Part shown: positions 59,118 to 64,000 of the stretch, in pieces | How the letters are laid out: every line of letters begins with the position of its first letter | Numbering within the stretch: position 1 is the stretch's first letter | From: Pseudomonadota bacterium | GTDB taxonomy: Bacteria > Pseudomonadota > Gammaproteobacteria > UBA9214 | NCBI GenBank assembly: GCA_041395565.1 | Contig: JAWLAI010000006.1 | Span: forward strand, 325,686 to 389,685 | Length of the DNA: 64,000 bases | Direction of reading: 5' to 3' | The notes under the pieces: model-generated | What the model was told of the DNA's origin: nothing | The model's database searches: none | What the model saw: only the letters and a program-made list of their open reading frames with translations | Position numbers and translations under genes: made by a program

Positions 59118-59981
59118 TCAGCAGCTACGCCCGCACCTGAGCTGCCGCACGACCAGGACGACCAGCAGCGCGGCCAGCAGCAGCGGATCGACGGCGCCGC
59201 CACCGCCGCGGTAGGAGTCGCGGTAGGACACGGTGACGCTCTTGTCCTGCTTGATGCGTTCGCGGAAGCTGTCGAGTTCGGTCTCGAGATTGCCGGTCAT
59301 GTCGGCCATCGCGGCGGCGAAACTCTCCTCGCGCGCCGTGCGCAGCACCTTGCCGCTGCCCACCAGGGTACTGGTACGCGAGGCACGGTGCACGCCCGGC
59401 GCCCGGAACAGCAGCTTGTGCGTGTTGACGTCGAAGATCGCCGTATCGACGAAGGTCTGTACGTCGGTATCGCTGCCCTTGATGATGTAGGCACCGACGA
59501 TGGTCCAGTAGAACAGCGAGGCCTTGTTGTCGTCGCTGTTGGCGACCTGGTCGTAGGATACCAGCGCCATGACGTCGAGCCCGTACAACCGCGCGATCTG
59601 GTCGACGCCCTCGAAGCCCTTGCTGGAGCGCAGATAAGTGTCGGGGATGATGGTGATCTCGCTGATGAAATCGCGGTCGGCGAAGCGCTGCCGCACCTGC
59701 TCCAGCAACTGCGCCTTGCCGGCCTCGGACAGTCCCGGGGTGTTGTTGGTACCGGCCGGCACGAACGCCAGTCCGACGTGCAGGGGCACCTCCAGGTGCG
59801 GGATGTTCTGGTCGTGCTTCGGCGGGATCTTGCCGTCCGGGTAGAGATAATCCACCAGGCTGCTGGAGACGCCCTGCCTGGCATGCCGGCCTTCGAAATA
59901 ATCCTGCCACAGCGTGGTACACCCCGACGCCAGCAGCGCGACGAGCAACACCGGCAGGACACGCCCGCAACTGAATCGCAT
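59118..59981 (-). CDS. Probable rhombotarget lipoprotein
   Basis: This 287-residue lipoprotein has a signal with lipobox LLASGC (Cys about residue 21). A long soluble domain follows (VPLHVGLAFVPAGTN, ITIIPDTYLRSSKGFEGVDQIARLYGLDVMALVSYDQ, split across the family's core). The tail has GGGG, then a hydrophobic helix and Arg residues (about 260-287), like GlyGly-CTERM sorting signals cut by rhombosortase. I recall a named family of rhombotarget lipoproteins with this plan. GGAGGAGATT precedes the ATG. No rhombosortase gene is visible here. Confidence 0.75.
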   Translation of the reverse strand: MRFSCGRVLPVLLVALLASGCTTLWQDYFEGRHARQGVSSSLVDYLYPDGKIPPKHDQNIPHLEVPLHVGLAFVPAGTNNTPGLSEAGKAQLLEQVRQRFADRDFISEITIIPDTYLRSSKGFEGVDQIARLYGLDVMALVSYDQVANSDDNKASLFYWTIVGAYIIKGSDTDVQTFVDTAIFDVNTHKLLFRAPGVHRASRTSTLVGSGKVLRTAREESFAAAMADMTGNLETELDSFRERIKQDKSVTVSYRDSYRGGGGAVDPLLLAALLVVLVVRQLRCGRSC

Positions 59982-60169
59982 AATCTCCTCCCCGTTGAAT
60001 GGAACCCGTGCCGCACACCCGCGCCAGCGCGGCCGTCGCGGCGGTCGTCCTGGCGCGACGCACACAGCGGCGCGTAGCCGATGCTACATGAGCGGACCGC
60101 CGCAAGGCCAGGCACCGGGATCGCCCGCCCGGGGACCGGCCCCGGTGCCGGGGCATGCGCGCGGCAGGA

Positions 60170-61051
60170 TCAACGCCCGGCGATGAAATCCACCACCGTG
60201 CGCACCGTCTCCCGGTCGCGCAGGATACGACCATGGCCCAGCCCGCGGGTCTTCAGCAGGCGCGCCCCGGGCCAGGCCGCGGCGATGCGCGCCCCCTGCT
60301 GCCAGGGCACGCTGCTGTCGAGTTCGTCGTGCACGATCAGGGCGGGACCCGCGAGTCGGCGCACGTTGTTCTCGGTGGAGATGCGGGCGCGGAAATCCCC
60401 CGCGAAGCGCGCCTCCAGCCGCCGGTCGAGGTCCCGCACCACGGCCGGGTGCAGGCTCAGCGTGGCGGCGAAACTCTCGAGCAGGAAATCGACATCGGCC
60501 GGCGCGCTGATACAGACCACGCGCTGCACGGCCAGGCCGTGATTCATCGCGTAGGCGAGCACCATGCCCCCGAACGAGTGCGTGATCGCCCCGTGCAGCG
60601 GACCGTGCTGCCGACCCAGCGCCAGCAGCACCTCGGCGCATTCCAGGACATTGGTGCGGGTACCCGGGGTCGCGCCGTGCCCCGGGGCGTCGAGCGCGAT
60701 GACCTGGTAGCCGGCATTGACCAGCGGTTCCACGAACGCGGCCACCTGGCTGCCGCGTCCGGACCAGCCATGCATGAACAGCACAGCGGGCCCGCTGCCC
60801 CAGCGATAGACCGCCACCGGGATATCACGCACCATGAGTGTCTCGCGCAGCGACGCGTACGCGGCCTGCCGGCCGGCGGCGGATTCCGGAAAACGGCGGG
60901 TACTGAACCAGAGCGCGTAGGCCCAGCGCCCCAGCAGCCGCGGCGCCAGCCCGCCGACCGGCCCGAACAGGAAGCGCATGACGCGCAGTCCCGGCGGCAA
61001 CGGCCGGTGATCCGGGCGCGCGCCGTGCAGTTGTTCCTTGCGAGTGGACAT
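60170..61051 (-). CDS. Alpha/beta-hydrolase
   Basis: This 293-residue hydrolase has the oxyanion-hole strand AVLFMHGWSGRG, the strand VIALDAPGHG, a nucleophile elbow THSFGG and a late His in TRGLGHGRILRD. It shows no signal peptide. Substrates cannot be inferred. Several upstream starts are possible in frame. The ATG at 61051 is preferred because the sequence before it has no family character. It lies 189 bases upstream of the rhombotarget lipoprotein gene. Confidence 0.83.
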   Translation of the reverse strand: MSTRKEQLHGARPDHRPLPPGLRVMRFLFGPVGGLAPRLLGRWAYALWFSTRRFPESAAGRQAAYASLRETLMVRDIPVAVYRWGSGPAVLFMHGWSGRGSQVAAFVEPLVNAGYQVIALDAPGHGATPGTRTNVLECAEVLLALGRQHGPLHGAITHSFGGMVLAYAMNHGLAVQRVVCISAPADVDFLLESFAATLSLHPAVVRDLDRRLEARFAGDFRARISTENNVRRLAGPALIVHDELDSSVPWQQGARIAAAWPGARLLKTRGLGHGRILRDRETVRTVVDFIAGR

Positions 61052-61252
61052 GGGGATCACCAGTCCGCCAAGCATAGCGCGGGAACCGCCGCAGCGGCAG
61101 CCCGCCGCCCGGCGGCAAGCCACAATCGCACTGATATACATCGATTTATCCGCAGCCCTTCCGGCTCGTACAGAAATCCGTATGATGGCCCACCATTACC
61201 CCGCCTCCCCGCGGCGGGCGGATCACGGCACAGCAACGACAGTGGAGCGACC

Positions 61253-61534
61253 ATGGCAACAACGGTAGATGAACTGACCATCCGGTATGAGGAAGACGGC
61301 ATCGAAACCGTGAAGGAACTGGACAAGCAGATCCTGACCAAGGGCGCCTGGTCGACGGTGATCTACCGGTACCAGGACTGGGACCGCGCCAAGCAGGCCT
61401 ATGGCCCGGACAAGTACTCCATTCGCCGATACCAGAAGCGCGGCGGCGAATACCAGATGAAATCGAAATTCAATATTTCGAGCAAGGAGCAGGCGGAAAA
61501 GATCATCGCCGCCCTGCAGGCCTGGATCGGCTAG
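61253..61534 (+). CDS. Conserved hypothetical protein (93 aa)
   Basis: This 93-residue soluble protein has GGAG six bases before the ATG. The sequence reads TVDELTIRYEEDGIETVKELD, then GAWSTVIYRYQDWDRAKQAYG and KFNISSKEQAEKIIAALQAW. I recall similar proteins in diverse proteobacteria without a known function. The C-terminus overlaps the end of the convergent gene by four bases. Confidence 0.7.
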   Translation: MATTVDELTIRYEEDGIETVKELDKQILTKGAWSTVIYRYQDWDRAKQAYGPDKYSIRRYQKRGGEYQMKSKFNISSKEQAEKIIAALQAWIG

Positions 61535-61908
61535 GCCTGCCCGGCCGCATCGGCGACCCGCGCCGCCGCCAGCGCATCCCGGGTTACCGCCTCCCCGCGC
61601 AGGAGCGCCTCGAACAGTGCGCGCTGGCGCGATGATACGTGCGCCGCTTCCGCATCCAGGCAATCGAAATGATATTGCAGGGCCGCCCTGACCATGGCCC
61701 GCGGACGCCGGCTGATCTCGACCCGGCCCGGCGCGCCGGTGCAGCCGGCCTCGATCTGCTGCGCCAGCGCATCCAGGGTATAGCGCGCGACCTGGGCACA
61801 GTCCGAACCGCCGGCAGGATAGGCGGCGGCGGCATACGCGCGGATCGCTCCGCACAGGATATCCCTGACCTCGGTGTCGCAGGTTAGCTGGAGTTTGCCG
61901 GCGGCCAT
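61531..61908 (-). CDS. Hypothetical protein (125 aa)
   Basis: This 125-residue, Ala-rich helical protein has four Cys (LTCDTE, ILCGAI, DCAQV and GCTGA) and the segment RPRAMVRAALQYHFDCLD. No family is recognised and no signal peptide or membrane segment is seen. It converges with the 93-residue protein gene and is preceded by a strong terminator belonging to the next gene upstream. Confidence 0.6.
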   Translation of the reverse strand: MAAGKLQLTCDTEVRDILCGAIRAYAAAAYPAGGSDCAQVARYTLDALAQQIEAGCTGAPGRVEISRRPRAMVRAALQYHFDCLDAEAAHVSSRQRALFEALLRGEAVTRDALAAARVADAAGQA

Positions 61909-61932
61909 ACCCGATTCTAGCGCGCGCCGGGC

Positions 61933-61957
61933 AAAAAAACGGCCGGAGGACCGGCCG
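61933..61957 (-). terminator. Rho-independent terminator
   Basis: On the minus strand CGGCCGG and CCGGCCG form a perfect 7-bp stem with a 4-base loop followed by seven U residues (A run 61933-61939). It ends the transcript of the small basic protein gene at 61982-62158. Confidence 0.92.
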
Positions 61958-61981
61958 GACGGAGTGACACTGCCGCGGTGA

Positions 61982-62158
61982 CTATTCGTCGGCGAACACG
62001 TCGTAGAGCTGTTCCTTCAGGAGTTCGTCTTCCTGCATCATCTCGAGCTTGCGCCTGGCGAGGGCCTTGCGCAGCGCCTTGAGCGCGGCCATCCCCTTGC
62101 GCCGTTTTTTCCTCCCCCGTTTCTTTTTCGGTACCACATCCTGAGTGACTGCGCTCAT
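61982..62158 (-). CDS. Small Lys/Arg-rich protein (58 aa)
   Basis: This 58-residue protein has a highly basic N-terminal half (PKKKRGRKKRRKGM), resembling nucleic-acid-binding tails. The C-terminal half is acidic and helical (MMQEDELLKEQLYDVFADE). GGGAG precedes the ATG at 62158. A perfect terminator follows 25 bases after its stop. The function is unknown; an RNA- or DNA-binding role is only inferred from charge. About 270 bases before the next gene hold nothing that I recognise. Confidence 0.65.
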   Translation of the reverse strand: MSAVTQDVVPKKKRGRKKRRKGMAALKALRKALARRKLEMMQEDELLKEQLYDVFADE

Positions 62159-62428
62159 GACTGCTCCCCCCTGGGAAATCTGCGGTGCCAACCGGCTGGG
62201 CTCTGGAGGTCTATCGGCCATGCCGGAAACGCGCTTTAGACGCCCCCCGGCAGGCCCGGCCGGGGCACCGTCGAAATGTCTACAGCATCCTGTTTTCGCA
62301 AGATATTTGACGGGAAACGGGGTCAGGCGGACGGGCCCGCAGGACGGCCGCGCTACTGCGCCGGCGCCGGCGGTTGCGCTATCCTGAACCCGACGACACG
62401 GCAGGGGTCAGAACAGCGAGGTGACGCA

Positions 62429-62929
62429 ATGAAGCTTGCGGGATGGTTGTGCTGGGGTGTGCTGACATGCCTGCCGGTGAGCGGCGGGAGCGCGCCGGTC
62501 TATTCCTGGACGGACGCGGACGGCGTGACCCATTACAGCGAGAGCCCGCCGCCGGACGCGGCGACGGAACACGCCACGCTGGAACTCGAGCCCGCGCCCG
62601 TGCTGCCCCCGCCCATGGCGGACGACTACTATTCCGTGGCCAACCAGGCCGCCCGCATGGAGGCCCGGCGCCTGGAGCAGGAACGCCGGCGCGCGGAGAT
62701 CCGGCGGCTCCAGGCCGAGGCGCAGCGGGCGGCGGCGGAAGCCGCTGCCGCGGCGGCACAACCACCGGAGGCGGCGGAGGCACGCACCGAGGTGTGGTAT
62801 CCGCTGTATCCCTGGCAGCGCTTTGGTTACCGTCCCTACCCGCATGCGCACGAATACCCGCAGCGTCCGCCGCAGCGGCCGCCGCCGCAACGCAACAAAA
62901 AGCTCGTGATCGAGCCGGAGCGGCACTGA
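62429..62929 (+). CDS. DUF4124 domain exported protein
   Basis: This 166-residue protein has a signal peptide and a short DUF4124 domain (VYSWTDADGVTHYSESPP at about residues 24-41). A long Glu/Arg/Ala-rich coiled coil (about 70-112) and a Pro/Arg/Tyr-rich tail follow. DUF4124 proteins are common in gammaproteobacterial envelopes and have no defined role. GAGGTG precedes the ATG. Confidence 0.78.
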   Translation: MKLAGWLCWGVLTCLPVSGGSAPVYSWTDADGVTHYSESPPPDAATEHATLELEPAPVLPPPMADDYYSVANQAARMEARRLEQERRRAEIRRLQAEAQRAAAEAAAAAAQPPEAAEARTEVWYPLYPWQRFGYRPYPHAHEYPQRPPQRPPPQRNKKLVIEPERH

Positions 62930-62992
62930 ACGACCGCGGCGGGCCCGGTGGCTGCTACACTCTGCCCAGTCCACAATTGAACGCTATTCCGC

Positions 62993-63259
62993 ATGAACGA
63001 CGAAGACAGCGCCCTGCAGTTTCCCTGCCTGTTTCCCATCAAGGCCATGGGCAGAAGCGGTACCGACCTGGATCTGGTCGTGGTCGAGATCGTACGCCGG
63101 CATGTTCCCGACCTGGCCGAGGGCGCGGTGCGCAGCCGCGCGAGCACGCACGGCAAATATATCTCGGTGACCGTGACCGTCACTGCCACCAGTCGCGCCC
63201 AGCTGGACGCCATCTACCAGGACCTGGTCGATTGTGACACCGTCATCATGGCGCTGTGA
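62993..63259 (+). CDS. DUF493 (YbeD-like) protein
   Basis: This 88-residue protein has an ACT-like ferredoxin fold with LQFPCLFPIKAMGRSGTDL and SVTVTVTATSRAQLDAIYQDL, matching the YbeD/DUF493 family. YbeD is encoded next to lipB in many gammaproteobacteria and is thought to have a regulatory role, which is not established. It overlaps lipB by about 26 bases. Confidence 0.92.
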   Translation: MNDEDSALQFPCLFPIKAMGRSGTDLDLVVVEIVRRHVPDLAEGAVRSRASTHGKYISVTVTVTATSRAQLDAIYQDLVDCDTVIMAL

Positions 63260-63914
63260 CCCGCCCGCGCACCCCATCCGTCCGGATGGCGCAGCGGTCG
63301 ACGCCCTGCGGGTCCGCCGCCGCGGCCGGCTCGATTACCGTGCCGCCTGGCAGGAAATGCAGGACTTCACGGAACAGCGCACGGCGGCGACAGCGGATGA
63401 ACTCTGGTTCCTCGAACATCCCCCGGTGTTCACCCTCGGCCGTAACGGCAAGGAGGAGCACCTGCTCGATCCCGGCACGATCCCGGTCATCCGCGTGGAC
63501 CGCGGCGGCCAGGTCACCTACCACGGACCCGGACAGCTGGTGGTCTACACCCTGCTCGATCTGCGGCGCCGGCAACTGGGTGTACAATCGCTGGTCAACC
63601 GGCTGGAGCAGGCGGTGATCGACCTGCTCGCGGCACAGGCCGTCCCCGCCCACCGGCGCGCGGGCGCGCCCGGCGTCTACGTCGAGGGGCGCAAGATCGC
63701 CGCACTGGGACTGCGGGTACGCCGGGGCTGCAGCTTCCACGGGCTCAGCCTCAACGTGGACATGGACCTGGCGCCGTTTGCCCGGATCAACCCGTGCGGC
63801 TACCGCGACCTCGAGGTGACCCAGCTGGCAGACCTCGGCGTATGCACCACCCCGGCCGCGCTCAGCACGGCACTGCAGGACCACTTGGAAGAACAGCTAG
63901 CGCAACGGCCATGA
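63234..63914 (+). CDS. lipB: Octanoyl-ACP:protein transferase
   Basis: This 226-residue protein is LipB, which moves octanoyl groups from ACP to lipoyl domains. It has VDRGGQVTYHGPGQLVVYTLLDL, the catalytic Cys/Lys region GVYVEGRKIAALGLRVRRGCSFHG (Lys and Cys of the thioester mechanism) and DLAPFARINPCGY. No ATG fits. The GTG at 63234, inside the DUF493 gene, is the only visible start that keeps the N-terminal domain, and the true start could lie slightly later. It overlaps lipA by ATGA. Confidence 0.94.
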   Translation: MTPSSWRCDPPAHPIRPDGAAVDALRVRRRGRLDYRAAWQEMQDFTEQRTAATADELWFLEHPPVFTLGRNGKEEHLLDPGTIPVIRVDRGGQVTYHGPGQLVVYTLLDLRRRQLGVQSLVNRLEQAVIDLLAAQAVPAHRRAGAPGVYVEGRKIAALGLRVRRGCSFHGLSLNVDMDLAPFARINPCGYRDLEVTQLADLGVCTTPAALSTALQDHLEEQLAQRP

Positions 63915-64000
63915 ACGACAGCGACAGAAAGCAGCGCGGCGCGGCGAAGACCGCCCGCATCCCCATCAAGGTCGAGACGACCACGCGCCCGCCGCGCAAG
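63911..64000 (+). CDS. lipA: Lipoyl synthase, N-terminal 30 residues (3' end outside window)
   Basis: The ATG at 63911 overlaps the lipB stop by ATGA. The visible residues, MNDSDRKQRGAAKTARIPIK and onward, match the basic N-terminal lead of LipA (typically ending in TARIPIKV or similar). The radical-SAM cysteines lie beyond the window. Gene order DUF493-lipB-lipA supports the call. Confidence 0.85.
   Translation, partial: MNDSDRKQRGAAKTARIPIKVETTTRPPRK

Noticed and set aside
1..64000. CRISPR array, tRNA, rRNA or intact insertion sequence
   Set aside because: I found no regularly spaced repeats, cloverleaf-like sequence or transposase gene. This is a reading by eye and does not replace a dedicated scan.

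Overview
The window is GC-rich, densely coded gammaproteobacterial chromosome. The gene set suggests a free-living, flagellated sulfur oxidiser. It has a flagellin/cap/chaperone block, an MSHA-like type IV pilus locus, a sulfur-globule-type envelope protein beside an ArsR-family regulator with the cysteine spacing of persulfide sensors, and a DUF493-lipB-lipA end. No genus can be named from the sequence alone. I saw no rRNA, tRNA, CRISPR array or intact insertion sequence.

Layout. (1) 1-3740: the end of an unknown gene, then fliT, fliS, fliD, flaG and fliC on the minus strand, with a flagellar sigma-28-type promoter upstream of fliC. (2) 4097-7726: a J-domain/zinc/PilZ fusion gene and several small conserved or unknown proteins. 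(3) 7727-8835: a sulfur globule protein gene whose promoter carries a 32-bp near-perfect palindrome, followed by an ArsR-family repressor with two cysteines 66 residues apart. (4) 8917-15348: a hybrid histidine kinase with a receiver-PAS partner, a divergent Nramp-family transporter, a DUF481 outer-membrane protein and an acyltransferase. (5) 15462-36498: an MSHA-like pilus and c-di-GMP locus on the minus strand. In transcription order it encodes a sensor kinase, a receiver, a GGDEF-EAL protein, a STAS-MshEN-ATPase, an inner-membrane platform protein, a major pilin, minor pilins, a PilX-type protein fused to a giant adhesin-like ectodomain, an HDOD protein, a diguanylate cyclase, and PilM/N/O/P-like proteins with a secretin. 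(6) 36695-46739: an esterase, a TTG-started small protein, a CarS-like membrane protein, a metallophosphoesterase, a K+ channel with RCK domains, polyphosphate kinase, a SixA-type phosphatase, a glutaredoxin, and a structured inverted-repeat element. (7) 46801-51211: an SLC13 transporter, small unknown proteins, exported MsrA and an MDR oxidoreductase. (8) 51201-55575: a lipid block with a GT4 glycosyltransferase, PAP2 phosphatase, diacylglycerol kinase, a PlcP-like phospholipase C and an Agt-like glycosyltransferase. Four TTAC direct repeats in exact 11-bp phase lie between the first two genes. (9) 55599-64000: secreted heme-binding-like and DUF1028 proteins, a TlpA-like thioredoxin, a SixA-like protein, a probable rhombotarget lipoprotein, an alpha/beta hydrolase, small unknown proteins, a DUF4124 protein, DUF493, lipB and the start of lipA.

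How the parts may connect. Flagellar and pilus functions appear tied together by sigma-28-type promoters: a good one at fliC, an exact consensus match in front of the major pilin gene, and a weaker one at the PilZ fusion gene. c-di-GMP links them as well, through PilZ, MshEN, GGDEF and EAL domains. The lipid block looks like the glycolipid-for-phospholipid remodelling pathway known from phosphate-starved bacteria, with added genes that could recycle diacylglycerol. The sulfur globule gene and its neighbouring regulator suggest persulfide-responsive control of sulfur storage.
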